From assembly GCF_002218065.1 (NCBI RefSeq), contig NZ_BDUB01000001.1:755567-819566 (forward strand): DNA of 64,000 bases, given 5' to 3'. Shown piece by piece: positions 38,343 through 46,819 of this stretch; the first letter of the stretch is position 1; every line of letters begins with the position of its first letter. Origin of the DNA: Nodularia sp. NIES-3585. Lineage in GTDB: Bacteria > Cyanobacteriota > Cyanobacteriia > Cyanobacteriales > Nostocaceae. Below the pieces are notes generated by a model. It did not search any database and had not been told where the DNA came from. It saw only the letters and a program-made list of their open reading frames with translations. Made by a program: the position numbers and the translations under genes.

Positions 38343-38745
38343 TTGTCTCTAAGAGGTTGTTTGAAAAGTCTAATTTATTACTAGCCCAGGCGACTAGAAG
38401 TCGCGGCTATACAAACCAAACCCGCCTGCGCGGGTTAAAAACCTTAATTTTTCATTAGTCCACCTCCGTGGACTTGGCCTGTGTAGTAGCGTATCGCTAA
38501 CGCGAAGCGTAGCCATATTATATTCGCCCTTAGCGTAGCGTGGCGTTAGCCATAAACCTTTCAAACACCCTCTAAGGACGTAACCAAACCCAACATCATT
38601 GGCAGCGTTGGGTTGCGCTGTGCTTAACCCAACCTACTTCTAATGCACTGTTTTAAACTGGTTACGCCACTACGAACAATTTATATTTCTTGATCTACAT
38701 TGAATTTTTCTGGCGAGTCCTGACTACGAGGGAATCTGATTTTTT
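38343..38745. repeat. intergenic region composed mostly of dispersed repeats
   Basis: Between two convergent genes lie several repeat pieces: GCGACTAGAAGTCGCGGC and AACCCGCCTGCGCGGGTT palindromes near 38390-38440, AGTCCACCTCCGTGGACT near 38456-38475, GTAGCGTATCGCTAACGCG plus AAGCGTAGCC and TTAGCGTAGCGTGGCGTTAG near 38485-38556, and a GGTTGCGCTGTGCTTAACCC unit near 38612-38633. No gene is supported here. Confidence 0.75.
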
Positions 38746-40554
38746 CTATTCCGGCATTAAAAAGAGTTTATTCATATCTAAACGAACGTACCAGGGGAAG
38801 GGTTTGTCTTTAAGATTCACCCATTTTTCCTTAAATACTTCCGCCTGGAGGTGGTAATCATGATTGTTATTTAATGAACTGTGCAATCGTAAATACAGCG
38901 TCATTCGGTGCGGTGTTTCTCTTGTCCTGACTAACCAACAGGGAAAGGCATTCTCTGCGTTGGGGTCACTTGTAAAGCTGAGATGATGGGCGCGAATGCC
39001 TATATAAGCTGGTGACTGGGGTAAAGGTTGCATGACTTTGAGGGTGCAGTCCCAATCTAAGGCTTGGACTTGATTCGCAGATACTACTGTTGCTGGGGAA
39101 AAGTTTTTGCACCCTGTTAACTGCGCGACTGTGTAACTATTGGGATGGTCGAAAATATTTTGTTTATCATCGTTAGCAATAATTTGTCCTTGGGACATAA
39201 CTAACAATTGTTGACACACTTCATAGGCTTCTTCTAAATTATGGGTAACAAATAATGTCACTCCTTGATATGTACTGAGAGTTTCAATTAATTGTTCTTG
39301 TAATTGGTAACGCAGATATGTATCTAGGGCTGAAAAGGGTTCATCTAATAGTAATGCTTCTGGTTTGATTGCTAAAGCCCTGGCTAAGGCTACCCGTTGT
39401 TGCTGTCCTCCAGAAAGTTGATGCGGATAGCGATTTTCTAAACCCTCTAACTGCACTGCGAGGAGTTGCGCCTGTACTTGCTGCTGAATCGCTAATGTCG
39501 ATAAGCCTTTAGGCAAGCCAAAGGCTATATTTTGCATTACAGTCATGTGAGGGAATAGAGCATAATTCTGCATTAGGAACCCAATGCGGCGATCGCGTGA
39601 TGGCAAATTAATTCCTTTTTCCGAATCAAATAACACCCGCCCATTTAAAATAATACTTCCCTGGGTGGGTGTTTCTATGCCAGCAATACAGCGCAAAATC
39701 ATACTCTTCCCAGCCCCAGAACCTCCCAAAAATCCCAAGGTATTACTATCGCCACTAAAACATACTTGCAATCTAAAGCCTGGAAGTTTTTTGGTAATAT
39801 CGACAAATAATCCCGAAAAATCTGATTTATGGCAGGTTTGAGATATTGGGTATTCCTGATTTCTGAGTCCTTTGGGGAGTTGGGAATTTTGTTGTTTCCG
39901 TTTCCCCCGATTTTCTTGCCAAAAGTTGACTCCTATAATCCCAGATAAAGAGATACTCATGATGGCGATCGCCCAAAACCAAGCTTCGTTCATCGCGCCA
40001 GCTTCCACAGCAAAATAAATTGCCATCGGGATGGTCTGAGTTTCTCCGGGAATATTACCAGCTAACATTAAGGTGGCTCCAAATTCACCCAAAGCCCGCG
40101 CAAAAGCTAAACTTGTGGCGGCGACAATTCCGGGAAATGCTAAGGGTAAACTAATTCGCCAAAAGATGGTCGATTCAGATGCACCAAGGGTTCGAGCTAC
40201 TCGTAAAAGATTGCTATCAATTTGTTCAAAGGCTCCCAAGGCGGTTTTATACATGATGGGAAATGCTACCACTGTCGCTGCGATCGCTGCACCGTACCAA
40301 GTAAAGACAATGCTCAAATCCCAAGTCTGCATGAGTTTACCTACAGGGCCATTCCTCCCGAAAAATAGCAATAATAAAAAGCCGACAACTGTAGGCGGTA
40401 AAATCAATGGAGCGATAAAAATCCCTTCAATCAGTGACTTAGCTTTACCTCGATACCCTAACATCCAGTAAGCAGACCAAATTCCCAGGAAAAAGGTAAT
40501 GAATGTGGCCAGCAAGGAGGTTTTTAGTGATATCCAAAGGGGGGATAAATCCAT
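38746..40554 (-). CDS. modBC: fused molybdate ABC transporter permease/ATP-binding protein
   Basis: 602 residues joining ModB and ModC. Residues 1-215 are the permease with five or six membrane helices and the EAA-like loop ARTLGASESTIFWRISLPLA. Residues 235-end are the ATPase with GFLGGSGAGKSMIL, QLSGGQQQRVALARALA and LLLDEPFSALD, then a C-terminal regulatory part (THNLEEAYEVCQQLL and beyond). It imports molybdate (perhaps tungstate) using ATP. Such fusions are known in cyanobacteria. The modA gene lies 93 bases upstream on the same strand, with a hairpin between them. Confidence 0.95.
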   Translation of the reverse strand: MDLSPLWISLKTSLLATFITFFLGIWSAYWMLGYRGKAKSLIEGIFIAPLILPPTVVGFLLLLFFGRNGPVGKLMQTWDLSIVFTWYGAAIAATVVAFPIMYKTALGAFEQIDSNLLRVARTLGASESTIFWRISLPLAFPGIVAATSLAFARALGEFGATLMLAGNIPGETQTIPMAIYFAVEAGAMNEAWFWAIAIMSISLSGIIGVNFWQENRGKRKQQNSQLPKGLRNQEYPISQTCHKSDFSGLFVDITKKLPGFRLQVCFSGDSNTLGFLGGSGAGKSMILRCIAGIETPTQGSIILNGRVLFDSEKGINLPSRDRRIGFLMQNYALFPHMTVMQNIAFGLPKGLSTLAIQQQVQAQLLAVQLEGLENRYPHQLSGGQQQRVALARALAIKPEALLLDEPFSALDTYLRYQLQEQLIETLSTYQGVTLFVTHNLEEAYEVCQQLLVMSQGQIIANDDKQNIFDHPNSYTVAQLTGCKNFSPATVVSANQVQALDWDCTLKVMQPLPQSPAYIGIRAHHLSFTSDPNAENAFPCWLVRTRETPHRMTLYLRLHSSLNNNHDYHLQAEVFKEKWVNLKDKPFPWYVRLDMNKLFLMPE

Positions 40555-40589
40555 AATAAGATTGTTGAACTATATGAGTAAAGAACCGC

Positions 40590-40628
40590 CTTGGCGCTAG
40601 CCTCTCCCTTTGGGAGAAGGTCGCCAAG
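40590..40628 (-). promoter_or_regulatory. hairpin between modA and modBC
   Basis: CTTGGCG (40590-40596) pairs with CGCCAAG (40622-40628), and within it CTCTCCC pairs with GGGAGA around TTT. It lies in the 93-base spacer. It may lower downstream expression or protect the modA message; it also resembles a dispersed repeat. Confidence 0.5.
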
Positions 40629-40647
40629 AGAAGAGGAAAAAATGCTA

Positions 40648-41442
40648 TTAACTCACAATAAAACCGTATTTTTTTAGTACTGCTTTGGCTTGATTACTGG
40701 CTAAAAATTCCACAAATTCTTTGGCAGCCGGGATATTTTTACTACTTTTAATCACTGCCATGGGATAAACAATTGCAGAGTGATATTTTTCATCAGCCGC
40801 AACTATAACTTTGACTTTGTTAGAAATTTTAGCATCTGTGGCGTAAACTAAGCCTGCATCGGCGTTACCACTTTCTACTGCTGCTAAGACTTGACGCACA
40901 TTGTTAGCTAACACTAATTTAGATTTGATTTGCTCAAAAATGCCCAATTTCTTGAATACTTGGTCGGCATATTGTCCTGCGGGTACGCTTCTGGGTTCTC
41001 CTACGGCAATTCTCCTAATTCTGGCATCTGCTAAATTGAAAAAGCTATTAATGCCTGTGGTGTTATTCGGCACAATCAAGACTAAGCGGTTATTGGCTAG
41101 GTTGCTACGAGTACCTGGCACTAAAAGTCCTTTTTGCTCCAGTGCATCTACTTGTCTTCTCGCCGCAGAAATAAAGATATCGGCTGGCGCACCCTGTTCA
41201 ATTTGTTGCTGTAATGCCCCAGAACTACCAAAGTTATATCTGATATTGACGTTTGGTTGACTTTGTTGATAAATAGGCTGGATTTCTTCTAGTGCATCTT
41301 TCATACTTGCAGCCGCAGACACCAATAAGTTGACGTTTGGCTGTGCTGTTAAGGGAGTGGGTGTAATTAAAGGTAAGGCGATCGCCAGCACAAAACTAAT
41401 AACTGCTATCCCAATCCAACCCAGAATCTGTTTCTTATTCAT
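40648..41442 (-). CDS. modA: molybdate-binding periplasmic protein
   Basis: 264 residues. The N-terminal hydrophobic signal (ILGWIGIAVISFVLAIALPL) is followed by the ModA pattern: LLVSAAASMKDALEEI, YNFGSSGALQQQIEQGAPAD, FISAARRQVDALEQ, LVLIVPNN, AVGEPRSVPAGQYADQVF and NADAGLVYATDA. ModA captures molybdate in the periplasm and delivers it to ModBC, encoded just downstream. Start ATG at 41442. Upstream lies a 280-base space with repeats that should contain the promoter; no ModE site is recognised. Confidence 0.95.
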   Translation of the reverse strand: MNKKQILGWIGIAVISFVLAIALPLITPTPLTAQPNVNLLVSAAASMKDALEEIQPIYQQSQPNVNIRYNFGSSGALQQQIEQGAPADIFISAARRQVDALEQKGLLVPGTRSNLANNRLVLIVPNNTTGINSFFNLADARIRRIAVGEPRSVPAGQYADQVFKKLGIFEQIKSKLVLANNVRQVLAAVESGNADAGLVYATDAKISNKVKVIVAADEKYHSAIVYPMAVIKSSKNIPAAKEFVEFLASNQAKAVLKKYGFIVS

Positions 41443-41946
41443 ATTTTTATTTTTGCTGTGTAACTAAAGTGTTAAGGCTGCTTGTTTGTATTTACACATG
41501 AACTAAATTTTAATTCTGTAGCAAGCATAACTAACATGATGCCAAAATAAATGCTGGCAGGGGTCTTTTTTTAACGCAGAGGGGCGCTAAGGTAAACGCA
41601 GAGGTACGCTGAGTAGTTCGCTGCTGCTATAGATCCGGCAACAAACTCCGTATTTTTATCATCGCTTTAATTAATCTTTAATTTATCTATCAGTAATTAC
41701 AGATAAAATCATAAGAATTAGATGCAATTATTTAGTTATATTTGCTTACTTCAAAATATGACACATATTAGCATCTTACTCTCCGCGCCTCTGCGCCTCT
41801 GCGTGAGCAAAATTCCTATTCTCAATCAGCAACACCGAATAATCTATTATTTGGTATTCCCCGCAGAGCGAATACTGCAAATTTTGCTGATAGTCTGGGC
41901 AATTCATGTATCAACATATATAGCAAAATTCACAGAGCAACATAAT
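41443..41946. promoter_or_regulatory. divergent region between modA and protease gene, with repeats
   Basis: About 500 bases. Two repeat pieces of the CGCAGAGG(C)GC family stand here in opposite sense: AACGCAGAGGGGCGCTAAGG near 41573-41614 and CTCCGCGCCTCTGCGCCTCT near 41781-41806. A frame of the protease gene extends leftward to 41722, but it runs through the repeat and lacks a good start, so I treat this region as non-coding with both promoters. Confidence 0.5.
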
Positions 41947-42516
41947 ATGAAGAATGCTTGGTGGTATCAAATTAAAACAATTAACCTAGCTTTGATAGCA
42001 GTAATTCCGACGCTGGTATTTTCAGCATTCTCTTACCAAGCCATAGCTGAAGATCCAGGATTATGTTTTATGATTACCTCTTCTGGCAAAATGGTGCGAT
42101 TAGGGAAGCTTTGTGGTGTGACTAAGACACCTCTCCCCAAGAATAACAACAAAATTTTTCGGGTTCCCATCAAACGCCGCCTGGGTAGAACTCCTGTGAT
42201 TGATGTCACATTCAATCACAATAACACTTTTGAAATGATTGTAGATACTGGCGCTCATGGTACTCTAATTACTTCCAAAATGGCCAATACTCTGCAACTC
42301 CAGGCTACAGGAATTATGCAAGCACAAGTTGCGGATGGAACTCAAGTCCTATTTCCCACTGGTAAGGTAAATTCTGTGGCTGCGGGTGGAGTTGTGGCAA
42401 ATAATCTAGAAGTGGCGATCGCCCCAAAAGCCGGGGTAGGATTACTAGGACATGATTTCTTTGGCAATTACGATATCAAAATTCGCGAAAAAGACGTAGA
42501 GTTTTACTCCCGCTAA
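41947..42516 (+). CDS. retropepsin-like aspartic protease, membrane-anchored or secreted
   Basis: 189 residues from ATG at 41947 (MKNAWWYQIKTINLALIAVI), the start that gives a signal peptide or anchor (up to about SYQAIAED). The C-terminal part carries the clan AA single-lobe aspartic protease motif: FEMIVDTGAHGTLITSKMA (catalytic Asp in DTGA), ALLGH-like GVGLLGHDFFGNYDIKI, and a closing strand VEFYSR. Proteases of this type work as dimers. It lies 245 bases upstream of four peptide-precursor genes on the same strand. Whether it processes them is inference. Confidence 0.85.
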   Translation: MKNAWWYQIKTINLALIAVIPTLVFSAFSYQAIAEDPGLCFMITSSGKMVRLGKLCGVTKTPLPKNNNKIFRVPIKRRLGRTPVIDVTFNHNNTFEMIVDTGAHGTLITSKMANTLQLQATGIMQAQVADGTQVLFPTGKVNSVAAGGVVANNLEVAIAPKAGVGLLGHDFFGNYDIKIREKDVEFYSR

Positions 42517-42761
42517 TACTAATTTGAAATTTTAATTCCCTTCTGTACTTTGCACTTTACATATATAAAACTAATTATTTAACAGACTTAAAATACTTTT
42601 AAAACCAGACAATAATCACTATTATATGTCTTTTTTTAACTGCTTTTGTCCTTGACTTTCTCGAATTGCATGAATAAAAATAGCAGTAACAGTTAAGGCA
42701 ACATAGCTTAATTGTTAATCAACTAAACCTATTAGCACTCAATGCTTGAGGAGCAAATAAT

Positions 42762-43001
42762 ATGGCAAACATCACTCTTTCTGAACTAAACAATGCTGGT
42801 GTGGAATTATTTCAAGATTCTGAAAGTTTTCTCAATGAATTGAAAGATGTAGATTCCATCTCCGGTGGCAGCGACGGTACTGGCTACGGCGGCTATGTCA
42901 GCGATATGTCCACATTGACTAAGTTGGCTGAGGCGTTTGTCTTCACTTATTCCATTGGTCATGTTACCTACCTAGCTAAGTCATTCAGTTATGGATACTA
43001 A
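42762..43001 (+). CDS. double-glycine leader peptide precursor, copy 1
   Basis: 79 residues. The leader MANITLSELNNAG..ELFQDSESFLNELKDVDSISGG (residues 1-36) ends in Gly-Gly, the site cut by peptidase-containing ABC exporters. The remaining 43 residues begin with a Gly/Tyr-rich junction (SDGTGYGGYVSD), then STLTKLAEAFVFTYSIGHVT and the end YLAKSFSYGY. GAGGAG stands nine bases ahead of the ATG. Peptides like this are annotated as bacteriocin-like in Nostocales; the activity is not known. It is the first of four tandem copies; there is no modifying enzyme or exporter gene next to them. Confidence 0.82.
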   Translation: MANITLSELNNAGVELFQDSESFLNELKDVDSISGGSDGTGYGGYVSDMSTLTKLAEAFVFTYSIGHVTYLAKSFSYGY

Positions 43002-43129
43002 TGACTCTCATCGCTTCATTTAACTAGTATTTCTGCACGGCATTTAAAAGTCAACGAGCCTTGATTACAGGCTAATTAAACTTTTGAGAATGGTATCTCT
43101 ATTGATTCCGTGCTGTACTAGATGGCTGT

Positions 43130-43156
43130 TCAGGGATGAAATTTACTAATCCCTGA
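43130..43156 (+). terminator. conserved hairpin between precursor copies 1 and 2
   Basis: TCAGGGAT pairs with ATCCCTGA over an eleven-base loop. The same element stands after copies 2 and 3, always about 130 bases past a stop codon and 50-75 bases ahead of the next start. It is part of a conserved spacer and may end, process or stabilise the transcript. Confidence 0.5.
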
Positions 43157-43196
43157 GAGCTAGTCAATCACAACAAATGCTTAAGGAGCAAAAATC

Positions 43197-43439
43197 ATGG
43201 CAAATATCACTCTTTCTGAACTCAACAATGCTGGTGCAGAATTATTTCAAGATTCTGAAAGTTTTCTCAATGAATTGAAAGATGTAGATTCCATCTCCGG
43301 TGGCAGCACCGACACCTACGGCTACGGCGGCTATGTCAGCGATATTTCCACATTGACTAAGTTGGCTGAGGCGTTTGTCACAACTTATGCGATTGGTCAT
43401 GTAACTGTCCTAGCTAAGTCATTCAGCTACGGATACTAA
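43197..43439 (+). CDS. double-glycine leader peptide precursor, copy 2
   Basis: 80 residues. The leader differs from copy 1 in one place (NNAGAELF). After ISGG the junction is STDTYGYGGYVSD, the longest of the four, followed by the constant block with STLTKLAEAFVTTYAIGHVT and VLAKSFSYGY. Compared with copies 1 and 4, the part around TTYAIGHVTV differs from FTYSIGHVTY. AAGGAGC lies ahead of the ATG at a good distance. Confidence 0.82.
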   Translation: MANITLSELNNAGAELFQDSESFLNELKDVDSISGGSTDTYGYGGYVSDISTLTKLAEAFVTTYAIGHVTVLAKSFSYGY

Positions 43440-43513
43440 TAGCTGTAATCGCTTCATTTAACTAGTATTTCTGCACGACAATCAATTGATTCTGTGCTGT
43501 ACTAGATAGCTTT

Positions 43514-43546
43514 TCAGGGATGAAATGTACTCGCAATCATCCCTGA
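43514..43546 (+). terminator. conserved hairpin between precursor copies 2 and 3
   Basis: TCAGGGAT (43514-43521) pairs with ATCCCTGA (43539-43546). Same spacer element as at 43130, with a longer loop of changed sequence, which argues that the stem is what is kept. Confidence 0.5.
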
Positions 43547-43597
43547 GAAATAACCAAATTCAAAACTATCGTCACAAATACTTCAGGAGCAAAAATC

Positions 43598-43834
43598 ATG
43601 GCAAATATCACTCTTTCTCAACTAAACAATGCTGGTGCAGAATTATTTCAAGATTCTGAAAGTTTTCTCAATGAATTGAAGGATGTAGATTCCATCTCCG
43701 GTGGTAGCACCGACACCTACGGCGGCTATGTCAGCGATATGTCCACATTGACTAAATTGGCTGAGGCGTTCGTCACAGTTTATGCTATTGGTCACGTTAC
43801 TGTCCTGGCTAAGTCATTCAGCTATGGATACTAA
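43598..43834 (+). CDS. double-glycine leader peptide precursor, copy 3
   Basis: 78 residues, beginning MANITLSQLNNAGAELF. The junction after ISGG is STDTYGGYVSD, two residues shorter than in copy 2 because one Gly-Tyr unit is missing. The constant block is STLTKLAEAFVTVYAIGHVT and VLAKSFSYGY, as in copy 2. CAGGAGC precedes the ATG. Confidence 0.82.
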   Translation: MANITLSQLNNAGAELFQDSESFLNELKDVDSISGGSTDTYGGYVSDMSTLTKLAEAFVTVYAIGHVTVLAKSFSYGY

Positions 43835-43908
43835 TGGTTTGAATGGCTGCATTTAATTAGTATTTCTGCATGGAATTTTCTTGATTCTGTGCTGTACTCA
43901 ATAGCTTT

Positions 43909-43941
43909 TCAGGGATTAAACTTACTCACAATAATCCCTGA
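43909..43941 (+). terminator. conserved hairpin between precursor copies 3 and 4
   Basis: TCAGGGAT (43909-43916) pairs with ATCCCTGA (43934-43941). It is the third copy of the spacer element, again with a different loop. Confidence 0.5.
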
Positions 43942-43992
43942 TAGCTAATCAATTTGAAGATTATCGTCACAAATAATTGAAGGACAAATAAC

Positions 43993-44220
43993 ATGGCAAA
44001 TATCACTCTTTCTGAACTAAACAATGCTGGTGTAGAATTATTTCAAGATTCTGAAAGTTTCCTCAATGAATTGAAAGATGTAGATTCCATCTCCGGCGGT
44101 AGCACCAGTGGCTATGTCAGCGATATCTCCACATTGACTAAATTGGCTGAGGCGTTTGTCTTCACTTATTCCATTGGTCATGTTACCTACCTAGCCAAGT
44201 CATTCAGCTATGGATACTAA
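43993..44220 (+). CDS. double-glycine leader peptide precursor, copy 4
   Basis: 75 residues, the shortest copy. After ISGG only STSGYVSD remains before the constant block, which is of the copy-1 kind (FVFTYSIGHVTYLAKSFSYGY). So copies 1/4 and 2/3 form two sub-types of the C-terminal part while the junction shrinks from 15 to 10 residues between ISGG and STLTK. A strong hairpin follows the stop. Confidence 0.82.
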   Translation: MANITLSELNNAGVELFQDSESFLNELKDVDSISGGSTSGYVSDISTLTKLAEAFVFTYSIGHVTYLAKSFSYGY

Positions 44221-44237
44221 ATAAGTTACGAACCCAA

Positions 44238-44270
44238 AGATCCCCGACTTCCTCAAGGAGTCGGGGATCT
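44238..44270 (+). terminator. strong hairpin after the precursor array
   Basis: AGATCCCCGACTTC pairs with GGAGTCGGGGATCT (one G-T pair) around a short loop. It begins 18 bases after the last precursor stop and probably ends the array transcript. The same GATCCCCGACT-type hairpin is a common dispersed element in cyanobacteria. There is no T-run, so it may also be a repeat only. Confidence 0.6.
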
Positions 44271-44305
44271 GAACCTCTCGGTGGAGAGCAAATAGGATGA
44301 AATTG

Positions 44306-45451
44306 CTATATTATATTCTGAGAATTACCTGTTAGAAATGCTTCCAAGTTGGGTACATCTATCCAACTTGATGTTGTATGAGATTTATGAGATAAATCCA
44401 TTAATAATTGGGAATAAACGCCTTCTCGCAAGGATGGGACTATTTCTTGTTGGCGTTCAATTCCTTGTACCCATTGGTCTACCACACGGGTAAATGCACA
44501 AATGCGTCCATCGGCGTGATGTTGCGGAAAAACTAAGCGACTGGGGATTTCAATTTCTTGGAGAGGTTGACCAGGCTGAGAACCCCAAACCCGAAATCCA
44601 TGTATATAATCTTTTTGATTTTCACTACCTAATACTAGAGTACCGCGATCGCCATACACTTCTACCCAATGTGTCCTCGATGCGTGAACTACAGCACTGA
44701 TAGTAACTTGGCAAGGTGTGCCATCAGCTAATTCCAGAGATAGCAAACAGGTATCATCTGTATTGACTGGCTTTAATTCTTGGCTAGCCGGGTCAACTCG
44801 TGCGGGAATGGCGGTACTCAGGTGGGCGTTTAATCTGCTGACTGGCCCAAATAGCCAGGAAATATAATCGAAGGCGTGGGAACCTAAAGACCCTAATGCA
44901 CCGCCTCCTTTATCTTGGGAAGAGTACCAATTCCAAGGGCGGGAAGTATCGGCGCGGGAGGAACCTAACCAATCAATTTTAATTAAGCGTTTGTTCCCTA
45001 CATAGTTGCTGGCTAATAATTCAGCGAATAATTGCCATCCTGGGACAAAGCGAAATTCAAAGTCTACTGTGGCAGTTACGCCTTTTGCTTGGGCTAATTG
45101 ATATAGTTCTTTAGCTTCAAATACATTTAAAGTTGTGGGTTTTTCTAATAATAAATGTTTCCCAGCTTGCAGCACTTGTTTAGCCATTTCATAGTGCAGA
45201 AATGGTGGTGTAGCGATACTCACGGCTTGCACTTCTGGTAATGCCAAAATATCGGCTACAGTGTCGCAGGCGTGAGGAATATTATGAGTCTCGGCGATGG
45301 CTTGGGCTTGGTTAATATCTCGATGATAAACAGCTACTATTTCGGTGCGATGATGGGCTTTAAATCCGGGAATATGGACTTTTTGACCAAATCCTGTGCC
45401 AAGAACTGCTACACCAATTTTGTTTTGATTTGTTGGGATTTCGGAAGGCAT
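44306..45451 (-). CDS. Gfo/Idh/MocA family oxidoreductase
   Basis: 381 residues. The N-terminal Rossmann fold starts GVAVLGTGFGQKVHIPGFKA, and the family motif LLLEKPTTLNVFEA (EKP) stands near residue 100. The C-terminal alpha/beta domain includes DFEFRFVPGW and GSHAFDYISWLFGPV. These enzymes use NAD(P) to oxidise or reduce sugars and related compounds; some are biliverdin reductases, but the sequence does not single out a substrate. It converges with the precursor array and stands alone. Start ATG at 45451. Confidence 0.92.
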   Translation of the reverse strand: MPSEIPTNQNKIGVAVLGTGFGQKVHIPGFKAHHRTEIVAVYHRDINQAQAIAETHNIPHACDTVADILALPEVQAVSIATPPFLHYEMAKQVLQAGKHLLLEKPTTLNVFEAKELYQLAQAKGVTATVDFEFRFVPGWQLFAELLASNYVGNKRLIKIDWLGSSRADTSRPWNWYSSQDKGGGALGSLGSHAFDYISWLFGPVSRLNAHLSTAIPARVDPASQELKPVNTDDTCLLSLELADGTPCQVTISAVVHASRTHWVEVYGDRGTLVLGSENQKDYIHGFRVWGSQPGQPLQEIEIPSRLVFPQHHADGRICAFTRVVDQWVQGIERQQEIVPSLREGVYSQLLMDLSHKSHTTSSWIDVPNLEAFLTGNSQNII

Positions 45452-45550
45452 AAGTTAATAGCGTTTATATGATGTATGGAAAAACGAACCGCCAAGACGC
45501 AAAGAACGCCAAGGTAAGAGGGTTTAATAGGTTTTTTACATAAGTCTTCT

Positions 45551-46720
45551 TCAGAATTTGAGAATTTCTCGATCATAGTTATCAGGAAGGGGTTCTACTT
45601 CCCAGACTATACCTTCTCCTGGTTCTAAGGCAACTTCTATATACAGTTTTTCGACGGCTGTTGTGGCTATATCTTCATTGTTGGGAAATGGTTGTAAATC
45701 TTCGGTGAGGAGTCTGAGTTTAAAACCGCCAGGAATAGCTGCACCTATGGTGGCGTTACGTAATTCAAAGCGCCAATGTGTGGTTTCTGGTTGTCCTTGG
45801 GGTGTAATTAGGAGTTCATATAATTGACCCGCGATCGCTAGTTGGCGTGATAAACTGACTTCTGGTTGTCTTTCTTCTATACTCCGCGCCGCCGCTGCAC
45901 TCAATTGCAGATTTAACTTTTCCCAGCCCATTGCTGTGGCAATTTCAGTCACACCGCTTTGCAACCATTGGATGACTGACCGTTGTTCTGGTAGTCCTAA
46001 ACGTTGTTCATATAAACGTTGTCGCCAACCGCCATGTGCAATTAATCCCCCCCACAATCTAAAAGGGACGGCTAAACGAGGGGTAATAATTTCTGGGTTT
46101 CCTAAGCGGGTAATTAAATTTTCGGCTTGTGCTTGTGGTAATGTGGGTAAATCTACAGTGGCAATTCTCGTAACTTCATCTGCACAAAATACTCGCCCCA
46201 CGCTTAACACAGTGATATCAGTAATTATATGATCTTCATCCAGCGCATAAGTGCGATCGCCTGCATGATAATCACCTTTAGTTTTTAGTTGTTCATGAGT
46301 ACAATAACCCCAAACCCTGACATAACCGGCATCTGGTTCTACCTGCACCGCTAAGTAATAATCCCCTGCCCAGCTTGGTAAATCCACCCATTCTTGCGGC
46401 ACACGCAATTCACTACTATCAATATTTTCACTGGGAACCAAGATAAATCTACTTGCGTCTACTGTTATAGCCGTACCATTCACCAGTTCCCAAAAACTGG
46501 ATAAAGCCGCAGTATCAGGCCAAACTTTGGCTTCGGGTGTAAAATCTTCTTGCAACCAAGGCAAAACAGCACCTAAGCAAAGTTCATTGATATAGGCTTG
46601 ATAACTAGTAGACTGAGCAAAAGATTGACTGTGAAGATGAAGTTGATTTTCTACAGTAGTGGGAATTTCCAATATCAGGTCTGTGGACGCAAAACTTAAG
46701 ATGGGGCTATTAGTAGTCAT
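45551..46720 (-). CDS. DUF1822 family protein
   Basis: 389 residues of a family found in cyanobacteria: an N-terminal part with HLHSQSFAQSTSYQAYINEL and VLPWLQEDF, then VPQEWVDLPSWAGDYYLAVQ, VRVWGYCTHEQL and SVGRVFCADEVTRIATVDL, and a C-terminal beta-rich part ending in EPGEGIVWEVEPLPDNY. The molecular function is not known. It lies 99 bases after the sigma-like gene on the same strand; this pairing is common in cyanobacteria, and suggests it works with or is controlled by that factor. Confidence 0.85.
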   Translation of the reverse strand: MTTNSPILSFASTDLILEIPTTVENQLHLHSQSFAQSTSYQAYINELCLGAVLPWLQEDFTPEAKVWPDTAALSSFWELVNGTAITVDASRFILVPSENIDSSELRVPQEWVDLPSWAGDYYLAVQVEPDAGYVRVWGYCTHEQLKTKGDYHAGDRTYALDEDHIITDITVLSVGRVFCADEVTRIATVDLPTLPQAQAENLITRLGNPEIITPRLAVPFRLWGGLIAHGGWRQRLYEQRLGLPEQRSVIQWLQSGVTEIATAMGWEKLNLQLSAAAARSIEERQPEVSLSRQLAIAGQLYELLITPQGQPETTHWRFELRNATIGAAIPGGFKLRLLTEDLQPFPNNEDIATTAVEKLYIEVALEPGEGIVWEVEPLPDNYDREILKF

Positions 46721-46819
46721 GGGGTTTTCTTAGGAGAATTTTTCGGCTTGTTTTGGGACTAATTAGGGAAATATTCTCTTCCCCGGCATCAAAAACATGA
46801 CTACCTGTTCTAGCATAGG

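Noticed and set aside
38746..40554. ModBC fusion as an assembly error
   Set aside because: The joining linker is in frame without a stop, and such fusions are known in cyanobacteria, so it is taken as genuine and ordinary.
41722..41946. Longer start for the retropepsin-like protease
   Set aside because: The extension reads through a CGCCTCTGCGCCTCTGCG repeat and puts the signal peptide in the middle of the protein.
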